From: Glycomyces harbinensis | GTDB taxonomy: Bacteria; Actinomycetota; Actinomycetes; Mycobacteriales; Micromonosporaceae | DNA length: 64,000 nucleotides | Assembly (NCBI RefSeq): GCF_900101745.1 | Contig: NZ_FNAD01000012.1 | Coordinates: 1-64,000, forward strand | Direction: 5' to 3' | Shown here: one piece after another, positions 18,018 through 26,247 of the stretch | Numbering within the stretch: the first letter of the stretch is position 1 | Layout of the letters: each line of letters starts with the position of its first letter | The notes under the pieces: model-generated | The model's input: the letters and a program-made list of their open reading frames with translations, nothing else | Databases searched by the model: none | Told to the model about the DNA's origin: nothing | Made by a program: the position numbers and the translations under genes

Positions 18018-18498
18018 ATGACCCCATCCGCCGCAGAGGCCACCGTCGGGCTGCCCGCCGTGGGGGACAGGGTCGAGGTGCGGGACTCCCGGTGGACCGT
18101 TGCCGGCGTCGACACTTCCGGGACCGACACGCTCGTCGAGCTCGCCAGTCTCTCCGACGACGGCTTCCGGGAGCCCCTCCGCCTGGTCTGGGAGCTCGAA
18201 CCCGGCCCGCCGCCTGCTCTCCGCCTCCGGGCTGCCGGAGATCGCCCGCGAGGGCTTCGACCCGCCCGGACAAGCCGCCGCCTTCCTCGACGCGATGCTG
18301 TGATCGGCCCTGGTCCGCCTCGACACGCGTGAATTCCAGGCCCTGTTCCGCTCCGGCGCGGACGTCCAGACCTACCAGTTCGAACCCGTGTGACGCTCAC
18401 TCATCGCTCTCCGGGTGAACCAGCTCCTCGCCGACGACGTCGGCCTCGGCAAGACCGTCGAAGCCGGACTGGTCGCCAGCGAGCTGATCCTGCGCCAC
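18018..18498 (+). pseudogene. DrmD-like (DISARM) SNF2 helicase, decayed N-terminal fragment
   Basis: The fragments match, in order, the N-terminus of DISARM SNF2 helicase DrmD as I remember it: VGDRVEVRDSRWTVAGVD, LRLVWELEPG, then after a +1 shift near 18207 LPEIAREGFDPPGQAAAFLDAM, LDTREFQALFRSG and LLADDVGLGKTVEAGL (Walker A). The second frame has TGA at 18301 and 18391; the first occupies a position where relatives have Trp. The frame is lost after 18498, and the C-terminal ~800 residues expected of DrmD are absent. The ATG at 18018 has GAGAGG upstream. No other DISARM gene (drmA, drmB, drmC) is visible here. Confidence 0.7.
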
Positions 18499-18500
18499 CC

Positions 18501-18778
18501 ATGTCGGCCGATGGCGGGCCCGATCCCGACGCCGTCCATATCGGCACCAAGCACCGCCTCAAAGGACTGGAGTTCCGGTGTGTCATCATCGGATTCCGCG
18601 GAGCGGAGCACTTCCCCTTCCACTACATCCGCAAGCTCGCCGACACCGACCCCATCGGTACGAGCTGGAGACCGCCAAAGCCCGCAACCTGCTGTTCGTC
18701 GCCGTCACGCGTGCCCGGGACGAGGCCGTCTTCACCCGGTCCGGCGATCCGAGCCCGCTGCTGCGGCTCGGCGGTTAA
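18501..18778 (+). pseudogene. UvrD-type helicase C-terminal relic
   Basis: Two frames give helicase pieces in the right order: VHIGTKHRLKGLEFRCVI (UvrD motif V region) and, after a shift near 18657, KARNLLFVAVTRARDEAVF (motif VI), ending in PSPLLRLGG and TAA. The piece begins directly where the DrmD-like relic ends, so a deletion probably joined two helicase genes. It ends 22 bases before the DUF262 gene, whose ribosome site lies just after the relic's stop. Confidence 0.7.
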
Positions 18779-18800
18779 TTCTCAGGAAAGGAACAGCCCA

Positions 18801-20786
18801 GTGCGACTCGAATCGACCAACTGGCAACTCTCGCAACTGGTCTCGCAGATCTCGACAGGAGCGGTCAGGCTGCCCGAGGTGCAGCGCGGATACGTCTGGA
18901 AGCCGATACAGGTGGCCTCGTTCGTCGACTCGCTGTACCGCGGCTACCCGATCGGATCGCTCCTGTTCTGGCGCTCGGACGTCCAACCGCTCACCAGAGA
19001 GGCCGACATCGACGCCGTCCCGGGCGAGAGCGGTGCGCCGCTCTACCTGCTCGACGGCCAGCAGCGCCTGACCTCGTTGCACCGGGTGTTCAACGATCAC
19101 GACCAGGCGCAGATCGTCTTCAACGTCGAGACCGAGCGGTTCCAGAACCAGAGCTCGTCCACGGTCAACGACGTCCGCTGGGTCAAGGTGTTCGACATCG
19201 TCGACGGACGGATCGACCTGTTCGAGCTGACCTTCAAACTCTCCGAACGCATTCCCGAGCTCGACCGCAACGACATCCACAAGCGGCTCGCCCGGCTCGA
19301 GAAGACCAAGGAGCGCACCGTCTACCTCGAAATCCTCGGCGAGTTCGAGTACGAGGAGGTGTCGGAGATCTTCATCCGGGTCAACAGCGGCCGCCCGCTC
19401 AAGCGCATGGACCTCGCGCTGGCGACACTCTCTGCGCGGCGTCCGGGCACGTTGGCGCAGCTCGAATCCGAGGCCGCCCACTGGGCCGAGCGCGGCTGGG
19501 GCGACCTCGATCTGACGTTTCTGGCGCGTGCGCTGACCGCCGCGGTCCTCGGACGGGGCCTCACTCCCGCCTCCAACAAGCAACTGCTCGCCAAGTCCGA
19601 CGCGGAACTCGACGCCGGATGGCGGACGGTGCAGCGCGGCCTCCGGCACCTCGTGCCGCTGCTCAAGGAGAACCTCGGCGTCACGCACAGCAGCCTGCTC
19701 AAATCGGTGGTGGTGCTGCTCCCGCTGGTCGTGCTACTCGGAGAGCGATCCGACGAACCGATGGAATCCGAGACCGCCGACGCGATCCTGTACTGGTTCC
19801 TCGCCGCGACGCTGCGCAACCGCTACAGCGGTTCGACTGACACCAAACTCGGCCAGGACATCCCCGACGCCCGTAAACCCGACGGCGTCAACCGCCTCCT
19901 CGACCGTCTGGGCCTGCCCGACGGCCGACTCGAGGTCACCCCGCGAGACCTGGTCGACCGCAGTAGCGGCAGTCCGTATTTCATGATGAGCTTCCTCGCG
20001 GCCAAGTCGCAGGGCGCGCACGACTGGTGGTCCGGCGCGGCCGTTTCGGTCGGCGCCGAAGGGGGCCACAAGCTCGAGTACCACCATGTGTTCCCGCAGG
20101 CGCTGCTTCGCCGCAGCGGCGAGTACACCAGAACCGAGATCAACGACCTCGCGAACCTCGTCTTCATCGCGGGCCGGGCGAACCGAGGCATCGGCGCGAA
20201 GCGCCCCAACGAGTACCTGGCCGGTATGGCGATTTCCGACGACGAGCTGCTCGCGCACTCGATTCCGGACGACCGCTCGCTGTGGGAGGAGAACCGGTAC
20301 CGGGCCTTCCTCGCTCGCCGCAGAGAACTGCTGTCGGGGGCAATGAACGCCATTCTCGACAGACTCCGTCCTCAGTGGCTGGTCCGTGGTGGTGACACCG
20401 GAGACCCCATGGACGGCCTCGTCGTCGACTTCACCTATGCCGTTCCCGAAGGCGGCGAAGACCAACTGCATGTCGAGGTGCAGGTCGGCGGCCAGCAGTG
20501 GGAGGGCGTCTGCGAAATGACCGAGATCTACTCGGTGCTTCAAGACGCGTCACTGGGCCTGAACTCGGAGCTGATGCTCTCCGGAACGCGTGTGGCGGTG
20601 TCCGCCGGGGATGACGACATCACGATTCCCATGGGACCGGTAAGGATCTCAGGGTCAAAAGAAGAATGGCAGAAGACGCTCACGCGAATCGAGAACGAGA
20701 TCGAGTACCCCGACCAACCGCTGACCTCCTCACACAGCGGCTGGGACGGCCCGATCGTGGACGTCCAGGTGACCGCCGTGGTGTGA
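18801..20786 (+). CDS. DUF262/HNH (GmrSD-like) endonuclease
   Basis: 661 residues. The N-terminal DUF262 domain has FVDSLYRGYPIGSLLFW (41-57) and DGQQR (85-89), the ParB-like nucleotide-binding motif of GmrS. A C-terminal HNH module of the DUF1524/GmrD type has YHHVFP (His428/His429) and NDLANLVF near 447-455. Characterised GmrSD enzymes are type IV restriction nucleases that cut glucosylated-hydroxymethylcytosine DNA; the specificity here is unknown. The extra ~130 residues at the C-terminus (from about 530) are not recognised. The GTG at 18801 is chosen for AGGAAAGGA at 18784-18792. The gene is intact beside decayed helicases, so it may be an independent cassette. Confidence 0.85.
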   Translation: MRLESTNWQLSQLVSQISTGAVRLPEVQRGYVWKPIQVASFVDSLYRGYPIGSLLFWRSDVQPLTREADIDAVPGESGAPLYLLDGQQRLTSLHRVFNDHDQAQIVFNVETERFQNQSSSTVNDVRWVKVFDIVDGRIDLFELTFKLSERIPELDRNDIHKRLARLEKTKERTVYLEILGEFEYEEVSEIFIRVNSGRPLKRMDLALATLSARRPGTLAQLESEAAHWAERGWGDLDLTFLARALTAAVLGRGLTPASNKQLLAKSDAELDAGWRTVQRGLRHLVPLLKENLGVTHSSLLKSVVVLLPLVVLLGERSDEPMESETADAILYWFLAATLRNRYSGSTDTKLGQDIPDARKPDGVNRLLDRLGLPDGRLEVTPRDLVDRSSGSPYFMMSFLAAKSQGAHDWWSGAAVSVGAEGGHKLEYHHVFPQALLRRSGEYTRTEINDLANLVFIAGRANRGIGAKRPNEYLAGMAISDDELLAHSIPDDRSLWEENRYRAFLARRRELLSGAMNAILDRLRPQWLVRGGDTGDPMDGLVVDFTYAVPEGGEDQLHVEVQVGGQQWEGVCEMTEIYSVLQDASLGLNSELMLSGTRVAVSAGDDDITIPMGPVRISGSKEEWQKTLTRIENEIEYPDQPLTSSHSGWDGPIVDVQVTAVV

Positions 20787-20822
20787 TCGACCGCCGGCCT
20801 CCGCCGACGGGTGAACACCGAG

Positions 20823-20852
20823 CGGCAGAGCGGGCCCATGCCCGCACTGCCG
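20823..20852. terminator. Bidirectional hairpin between DUF262 and TIGR03086 genes
   Basis: CGGCAG-A-GCGGGC pairs with GCCCGC-A-CTGCCG around a CCAT loop: 12 pairs with one A-A mismatch. It lies between two convergent genes and could serve both. Confidence 0.7.
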
Positions 20853-20866
20853 ATTCTCTGCGATCG

Positions 20867-21442
20867 CTATGGGCGCCAAACGGGGTCGCGGCCGGTGAGG
20901 GCGATCAGGCGGTCTTGGGCGTCGGCGTCTGCTGCGACTTGCAGTGCCGGTCCGTAGATGCCCTCCCGGGCCGCCTGGTCGTCGGCGTCCTGGCCTACGA
21001 ACGCGACCAGAGCCTCGAGTGTCGCCGCATCGAGCCGGTAGTCCTGGCCGGTCGCCCTCGCGAGGTCCCAGCCGTGGATCGCCACCTCGTTGAGGCCCAC
21101 CAGGCCCATGATCGCGGCCGGGAAGGTGACGCCGCCCGCGGTGGCGTCACCCTCCCAAGCCCCTGGGGCGGCCCAGGCGTCGGCCAGGATCTGGAGGCGT
21201 TCCTCCAGCAGAGGGCGCCAATCCGACGGCGGCACCGCCGGGGGTGTTTCCGGCGGTGCGTCATTGTGCGGTCCGCGCTCGCCCCGGGCCGCGGCGGTGA
21301 ACGCCAAGGTCAGGCCGAGCATGTGGTTGACCAGGTGCCCGACCGTGTACTCCTCGCAGGGCGTGGGGCCGGACAACTGCGCCTCGTCCACGCCTGCGAT
21401 CAGGCCCGCCACCAGGTCGGTAGTGCTCTTGAAATCGGTCAT
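20867..21442 (-). CDS. TIGR03086 family (DinB/mycothiol-dependent-like) protein
   Basis: 191 residues, cytoplasmic, four-helix DinB-like fold expected. The family features are CEEYTVGHLVNHMLG (Cys29, His36, His40) and NEVAIHGWDLARATG, which carry the metal-ligand histidines. Relatives include mycothiol-dependent maleylpyruvate isomerase and many actinobacterial proteins of unknown reaction, so the substrate cannot be named. The GGGGCGG upstream of the ATG at 21442 fits a ribosome site. It stands alone, divergent from the small unknown gene at 21635. Confidence 0.8.
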   Translation of the reverse strand: MTDFKSTTDLVAGLIAGVDEAQLSGPTPCEEYTVGHLVNHMLGLTLAFTAAARGERGPHNDAPPETPPAVPPSDWRPLLEERLQILADAWAAPGAWEGDATAGGVTFPAAIMGLVGLNEVAIHGWDLARATGQDYRLDAATLEALVAFVGQDADDQAAREGIYGPALQVAADADAQDRLIALTGRDPVWRP

Positions 21443-21634
21443 GCTGCCGCCCCTCGATCCGGAAGTGTCACCGGTCGAGACGATGCGGGGCGACCGGATT
21501 CATCGGTGGCCGGCCTCCGGATGCCACATCGCGGTGCAGGCCTCGCGAACAGGCGGCCCGAGGCGGCGACCGTGTTACGGTCGAAGTTCAACCCATCCGA
21601 TTTCGACCCGCTTCTCCCATGAAGAAGGCCCGCA

Positions 21635-22039
21635 ATGCCGCACGACGACTCAGTTCTGATCGAAGCCGGCCTGCAAGTCCTCAAACGCTATGCCGCACGC
21701 GGCGAAACGCTCTCCTACGGCGACATGAACCGCGAACTCGGCGAGCCGTACAAGGCCGGCGGGAACTTCCCCGGCCAGATCGGCAAGCTCTGCGACGACA
21801 TCAACGCCCGCCATTCCAGCGCCTCGGGCCTCCAGCTCATGATCTCGGTCCTGGTCCGCAACGGCGAGACGGGGCTGCCCGGCGAGGGCTTCTTCAAGCT
21901 GGCCGACAGCCTCGGACGGCTGCCCCTGACCGACGAGATGGACGCCAAGCGCGCCTTCGTCCAATCCCAGGAGAAGCGGATCTTCATGGTCTACCGCGAA
22001 GCGAAGGCACCCGTCTCCGGATTCGCCCCCTACCGCTGA
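21635..22039 (+). CDS. Conserved hypothetical protein (134 aa)
   Basis: I do not recognise this family. The protein is small and soluble with no signal peptide or membrane helix. It begins with a helical segment (LIEAGLQVLKRYAARGE), continues with YGDMNRELG and ISVLVRNGETGLPGEGFF, and ends FMVYREAKAPVSGF. The GLPGEGFF stretch looks like a conserved core motif. Codon use is normal for the genome, so it is a real gene. GAAGAAGG lies just upstream of the ATG at 21635, and a possible -10 (TACGGT) is at 21576-21581. The neighbours give no functional clue, although it lies at the edge of the defence region. Confidence 0.7.
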   Translation: MPHDDSVLIEAGLQVLKRYAARGETLSYGDMNRELGEPYKAGGNFPGQIGKLCDDINARHSSASGLQLMISVLVRNGETGLPGEGFFKLADSLGRLPLTDEMDAKRAFVQSQEKRIFMVYREAKAPVSGFAPYR

Positions 22040-22045
22040 GCGCCC

Positions 22046-22792
22046 TCAGAGGTTCGCGTCCGCGTAGGCGTCCATGCCCTCGCGGAGGTAGACCGCCAAG
22101 CCCGTCGCCACGTCGTCGAACGTCGCCGTGAACGCCGGGTCCTCGGTGTACAGGGCCCCCAGGCCCTTGTACGCCTCGGCGGTCGGCGCCGTTCCCCAGA
22201 TGCTCGCCATGAACGCGTAGTGGTCGGCGACCACCGTCTGGACCTCTTCGGTGTCGGCGGCCTTTCCGGCCTCCTTGAGTTCGGCGAGCCTGCGGTGCAG
22301 CGCTTCGAACCTGGCGGGGATCGCCCGGCGCTCTTCGTCGGTCATCGCCTTGACCGCCGTGTCGCTCGCGTCCACCGCGGCGTCGCCCCAGCGGCGCCGG
22401 GCCTCGGCCTCGTACTCGTCGTTCAGTCCCTCGAACCACGTCTCGGGTGTCATCTTCTGGTCTCCTTCGAGTTGTCGGATCGTCGCGTCGACGGTCGCGG
22501 CGAGGCGGTCCAGGCGCTCGCGCTCGCCCGCGAGCTGCTCGGCGTGGCGCTCGAGCGCCACGACTTCGGCGAGTTCCCCTTCGAGGATCTCGGCGATCAC
22601 GTCGAGGCGCAGCCCCAGCCGCTTGAACAGCAGGATCTGCTGGAGGCGCAGCAGCTCGGCGCGGCCGTAGCGGCGGATGCCGCCGCGGCCGACCTCGGCC
22701 GGCTCCAGCAGCCCGATCGCGTCGTAGTGGCGCAGGGCGCGCGCCGAGACGCCGGTCAGCTTCACCACTTCCGACGTCTGCCACATGCGCAT
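22046..22792 (-). CDS. MerR-family regulator with TipAS domain (TipA-like)
   Basis: 248 residues. Residues 1-70 are a MerR helix-turn-helix (WQTSEVVKLTGVSARALRHYD, then IRRYGRAELLRLQQILLF), followed by a dimerising coiled coil (EVVALERHAEQLAGER). From about 110 comes a TipAS drug-recognition domain (WFEGLNDEYEAEARRRWGD, YAFMASIWG), which in TipA binds thiopeptides. The ATG at 22792 is preferred over GTG at 22798 because AAGGAG sits 5-6 bases upstream of it but overlaps the GTG. A 19-bp palindrome lies upstream, so autoregulation is likely. Confidence 0.88.
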   Translation of the reverse strand: MRMWQTSEVVKLTGVSARALRHYDAIGLLEPAEVGRGGIRRYGRAELLRLQQILLFKRLGLRLDVIAEILEGELAEVVALERHAEQLAGERERLDRLAATVDATIRQLEGDQKMTPETWFEGLNDEYEAEARRRWGDAAVDASDTAVKAMTDEERRAIPARFEALHRRLAELKEAGKAADTEEVQTVVADHYAFMASIWGTAPTAEAYKGLGALYTEDPAFTATFDDVATGLAVYLREGMDAYADANL

Positions 22793-22829
22793 CGGCACTC
22801 CTTTCCTGTCGTGCGAATCCGACGTTATC

Positions 22830-22848
22830 GGCTGACGTTACGTCAGCC
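22830..22848. promoter_or_regulatory. 19-bp palindrome upstream of TipA-like gene, probable MerR operator
   Basis: GGCTGACGT and ACGTCAGCC are separated by one T. A TAACGT -10-like box lies immediately downstream on the minus strand, so the palindrome sits where MerR proteins bind, between or over the -35 and -10 elements. Confidence 0.7.
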
Positions 22849-22880
22849 GCAAGCCCGAAAAAGGGAGACGGCGCGCACAG

Positions 22881-22916
22881 GCCGGGGCCGGAGCGGGTGT
22901 GCGCTCCGGCCCCGGC
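22881..22916 (-). terminator. Terminator hairpin after the rhamnogalacturonan lyase gene
   Basis: A 15-bp stem (GCCGGGGCCGGAGCG with CGCTCCGGCCCCGGC) around a six-base loop, 12 bases beyond the stop of the minus-strand lyase gene. Confidence 0.75.
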
Positions 22917-22928
22917 GGGGGAGGTGGA

Positions 22929-25175
22929 CTAAGGCGTGGTGATGGCCGGGATCGGGTAGTTGGTGACGTCTGAGCCGATGTAGAAGCTCGGGTGCGGCGG
23001 CTGGTTGTAAGCCGTGTTCTGCCACGCGATCGCCACGCGGTACTGCGCGTCGTGCATCAGGGTCGGGATGCGCAGGCTCGTGGTCGAGTTGGTCGCGTAG
23101 ATCCGCAGGGCGGTGTTGTTGCTGGTGCGCCAGACGACTTCTTCGCGCCAGTCGCCGAACAGGTCGGCCGACAGGCCCGGCGTGGATTTCGTGCCGTTGT
23201 TGGAGGCGACGCCCGAGCCGGACAGCAGTGTCCCGGACGGGTAGTTGGTGATCTGGGTGCCGTCGAGCAGTTCGCGCTCGCCGTCGCCGTCCCACCAGGA
23301 CAGGAAGTTCGCCGATCCGGGCTTGGCCCCGATGTTGGAGCCCGAGGCGTTGAGCAGGCCTGAGACGTTGGAGGACCAGTACTCGGCGCCGGGGTTGCTC
23401 GCCAGGACGTTCGCGGCCACGCCGCGTCCGTTGTCGCCGCTCGCGCCGGTCTGGAACAGGATCGAGCCGTTGGAGCCGTTCAGGTGCGAGGACGGCTTGC
23501 TGGCGTCCTCGTGGACCATGAACACCTCCTGGCCCGCACGGCCGGGCACGAAGTCGGAGACGTGCAACGCGTCGCCGTGCCCGAATCCGGTGTTCCACAG
23601 CGCCTGCCCGTTCGAGCCGACCGCCATGGCGCCGTAGACGATGTCCTGTCTGCCGTCACTGTTGAGGTCGGCGATCGAGAGGCTGTGCGCGCCTTGACCG
23701 GTGTACTGGCTGCCCGCCGAGTTGGAGTCGAAGACCCAGCGCGAGACGAGGTCCGTGCCGTTGAAGTCGACCGTCCAGATCACCGAGCGCGTGTAGTAGC
23801 CGCGCGCGAAGACCATGCTCGGGTGCTGACCGTCCAGATAGGCCGTTCCGGCGAGGAACCGGTCCACGCGGTTGCCGTAGTTGTCGCCCCAGTTGGAGAC
23901 GGTGCCGCGCGCGGGCTGGTAGTCGATCGTGTCGAGGATAGCCCCGTTGGCGCCGTTGAAGATCGTCAGGTACTCGGGGCCGGCGAGGATGTAGCCGCCG
24001 GAGTTGCGGTGGTCGGCGCTGGAGGAGCCGACGACCTGCCCGGTGCCCGAGCGCGTGCCGTCGGCGGTCTTCATCGCGATCTCCGCGTCGCCGTCGGAGT
24101 CGTAGTCGTACACCTGGAACTGCGTGTAGTGCGCGCCGGCCCTGATGTTGCGGCCCAGGTCGATGCGCCACAGCCGGGTGCCGTCGAGCTCGTACGCGTC
24201 GATGAAGACGTTCCCGGTGTAGCCGGACTGCGAGTTGTCCTTAGCGTTGGTCGGGTCCCACTTGACGAGGTACTCGTACTGCCCGTCGCCGTCGAGGTCG
24301 CCGACGCTCATGTCGTTGGCGACGTAGGTGTACGACTCCCCTGAGGGCGTGGTGCCGCCCGCGGGCGCCGAGATCGGGATGTCCCGGTAGCCGCTGGAGT
24401 TGAAGACGGCTTCGGCCGTGGACTGGGAGCCGACGGTCCCGCCGTTCACCGCCGCGACCGAGTACGTGCCGCTGCCGCCGGAGTCGAGGTAGTTGGTGGC
24501 GCCGGTGATCGGGGAGCTGTTGAGCAGGGTCCCGTTGCGGTACACGTTGAACGCGGTGTTCTGCGCGTCGGTGCCGAGCAGGCGCCAGCTGACGAGGTTG
24601 CCCCCGCTGGCCGGGACGACGGTGACGCCGCGCCCGAGGTCCTCCATGACCACGCCGGTCTGGGACGGGGTCCCGTCGGTGATTTCGACGTAGTCGATGT
24701 TCGCCAGGCCCGAGCTGGTGGACGCCTCCAGGCGGATGGTGTTGCTGCCGGCGTTCAAGGGAACGGTGACGGTCCTGGTCGACCAGGCGGTCCACCCGCC
24801 GGTCGCGCCGAACGCGCTCGCGGACTGCACGGTCGCACCGTTGACCAGGAGGTTCGCCGCCCGGGTGTCGGTGGCGCCGTTGGCGTACCGGATCGCGAGG
24901 CTGGCGTTCCCGGCGCCGGCGGCGTTCACGGTGAACTGCGCCGAGGCGCCGACGGCGTTGCCGGAGTTGCAGAACCCGCTGCCGGAGTAGCCCGCGTGGT
25001 TCGATTCGACGGCGCCGTCGCAGACGGCCGGGGCGCTCTCTGCCTCGTAGCGGACGGTGGCGGCGTCGGCGGTGTGCATCGCCACCAGTGTCGCCGTCGC
25101 GACGGCGACCAGGCCGATCACCGCCGAGGCCGGGGCTCGCAGGCGTCTGGCCCGTCGAGTGGTCTTCTCGTTCAT
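22929..25175 (-). CDS. Secreted rhamnogalacturonan lyase (PL11) with N-terminal CBM35
   Basis: 748 residues. The signal peptide spans about 1-38 (RRARRL, hydrophobic core, ADAA). Residues 40-165 are a CBM35 (YEAESAP, CNSGNAVG, IDYVEI). The rest is a family 11 polysaccharide lyase: GVVMEDLGRGV, VGDLDGDGQYEYLVKWDP, NIRAGAHYTQFQVYDYD, YDSDGDAEIAMKTADGT and DLFGDWREEVVWRT are all PL11-like, with repeated Ca2+-type DxDGD loops. It cleaves the rhamnogalacturonan I backbone of pectin outside the cell. The ATG at 25175 has GGAGTG 5 bases upstream. An AraC gene lies upstream on the same strand and ATTGAA repeats fill the gap. Confidence 0.92.
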   Translation of the reverse strand: MNEKTTRRARRLRAPASAVIGLVAVATATLVAMHTADAATVRYEAESAPAVCDGAVESNHAGYSGSGFCNSGNAVGASAQFTVNAAGAGNASLAIRYANGATDTRAANLLVNGATVQSASAFGATGGWTAWSTRTVTVPLNAGSNTIRLEASTSSGLANIDYVEITDGTPSQTGVVMEDLGRGVTVVPASGGNLVSWRLLGTDAQNTAFNVYRNGTLLNSSPITGATNYLDSGGSGTYSVAAVNGGTVGSQSTAEAVFNSSGYRDIPISAPAGGTTPSGESYTYVANDMSVGDLDGDGQYEYLVKWDPTNAKDNSQSGYTGNVFIDAYELDGTRLWRIDLGRNIRAGAHYTQFQVYDYDSDGDAEIAMKTADGTRSGTGQVVGSSSADHRNSGGYILAGPEYLTIFNGANGAILDTIDYQPARGTVSNWGDNYGNRVDRFLAGTAYLDGQHPSMVFARGYYTRSVIWTVDFNGTDLVSRWVFDSNSAGSQYTGQGAHSLSIADLNSDGRQDIVYGAMAVGSNGQALWNTGFGHGDALHVSDFVPGRAGQEVFMVHEDASKPSSHLNGSNGSILFQTGASGDNGRGVAANVLASNPGAEYWSSNVSGLLNASGSNIGAKPGSANFLSWWDGDGERELLDGTQITNYPSGTLLSGSGVASNNGTKSTPGLSADLFGDWREEVVWRTSNNTALRIYATNSTTSLRIPTLMHDAQYRVAIAWQNTAYNQPPHPSFYIGSDVTNYPIPAITTP

Positions 25176-25324
25176 GTTCACTCCGTATCCGATGGAGAGG
25201 GGGAGACCCGACCGCGAACGCACCGGCGCTGCCGGGGGACCGCGTATGGGTCGCGCAATGGAACAGGGGAAGGTGACAGGCGGCGCGGCGTGCCGGGGGA
25301 CCGCGGTCGACTGGTTCCAGTAAC

Positions 25325-25343
25325 ATTGAAATATTGAATTGAA
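25325..25343. promoter_or_regulatory. Three ATTGAA direct repeats upstream of the lyase gene
   Basis: ATTGAA occurs at 25325, 25333 and 25338 in an unusually AT-rich patch (25321-25356) between the AraC gene and the lyase. The patch also contains TATAAT on the plus strand (25348-25353). It could be an activator site for the lyase; the binding protein is unknown. Confidence 0.45.
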
Positions 25344-25406
25344 TCGATATAATGAAGCGATCCCAGAATAGCCGGAGAGCGCCTTCCTGGCAATGGGTCC
25401 GTCCGA

Positions 25407-26171
25407 TCAGGTTCGCAGATCGGGCTCTCGCCGCAGGTACTCGCCCGGCGTCATGCCGAACGAGGCCCGGAACGCCCCGATGAACGCGCTCGGGCTCGCG
25501 TAGCCGCAGGCCCCGGCGATCCGCGTGACCTGGTGCCCCTCGGCCAGGAGCACCAGCGCGTGGTGCACCCGGAACTGCCCGCGCCACCGCGCGAAGGTCG
25601 TCCCCGCCTCCTCGCGGAACAGCCTGCTCAGCGTCCGCTCCGAGGACCCGACGACCGCGCCGAGCTGCGCCAGCGTCCGCCGGTCCCCGGGACGCTCCTC
25701 CAACAGCGCCACCAGCTCCCGCAGCCGCGGGTCGGACGGCGCCGGCAGGAACCGTTGGGGCGCATCGGCGGTGCGCAAGCCGTGCAGGAGGTCGAGCACG
25801 ACCTGCTTCAGGCGCCCGCGCACCGGCTCGTCGAGCGCGCCGTCGGTGAGGGCGGTGACGGCCTCGCGCAGCAGCGGCGTGAACGCCAGCACCGCGGGCC
25901 GCTCGATGAACGGCCCGTCCCCGGCGGTCGCGAACAGGATCGCCCGCATCTCCGTCGCACCGGACGCTCGATGGGAGTGGGCCGTGCCCGCGGGCATCCA
26001 CGCTCCCTGCGACGGCGGCACGACCCACACGCCGGTGGCGGTGAAGACCCGCAGGACGCCCCGGCGCGGGTAGACGAGCTGGTGTCCGTCGTGGCGGTGC
26101 CAGTCGATGTGCTCGCGGTCCGAGAGCAGCCGGATCGGGCGGCTCGGAATGATCTGGCCGTCAATCGACAT
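25407..26171 (-). CDS. AraC-family regulator with cupin N-terminus
   Basis: 254 residues. The N-terminal cupin-like sensor has HWHRHDGHQLVYPRRG near residue 22 and AWMPAGTAH. The C-terminal AraC double helix-turn-helix (about 160-250) has LAQLGAVVGSSERTLSRLF and IAGACGYASPSAFIGAF. It is divergent from an MFS exporter, with 76 bases between the starts, an arrangement typical of a regulator and its efflux pump (as in NimR/NimT). The ATG at 26171 is chosen; on the minus strand TATTCT (26185-26180) precedes it by 8 bases, suggesting a leaderless message. It could also control the downstream lyase. Confidence 0.85.
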   Translation of the reverse strand: MSIDGQIIPSRPIRLLSDREHIDWHRHDGHQLVYPRRGVLRVFTATGVWVVPPSQGAWMPAGTAHSHRASGATEMRAILFATAGDGPFIERPAVLAFTPLLREAVTALTDGALDEPVRGRLKQVVLDLLHGLRTADAPQRFLPAPSDPRLRELVALLEERPGDRRTLAQLGAVVGSSERTLSRLFREEAGTTFARWRGQFRVHHALVLLAEGHQVTRIAGACGYASPSAFIGAFRASFGMTPGEYLRREPDLRT

Positions 26172-26247
26172 AACTCGGCAGAATACCGTTAGCCGGAGCC
26201 CGGTGCCAGTCGGAATCCTTGGTCCAGAACGGACAAGGAGCACCCAA

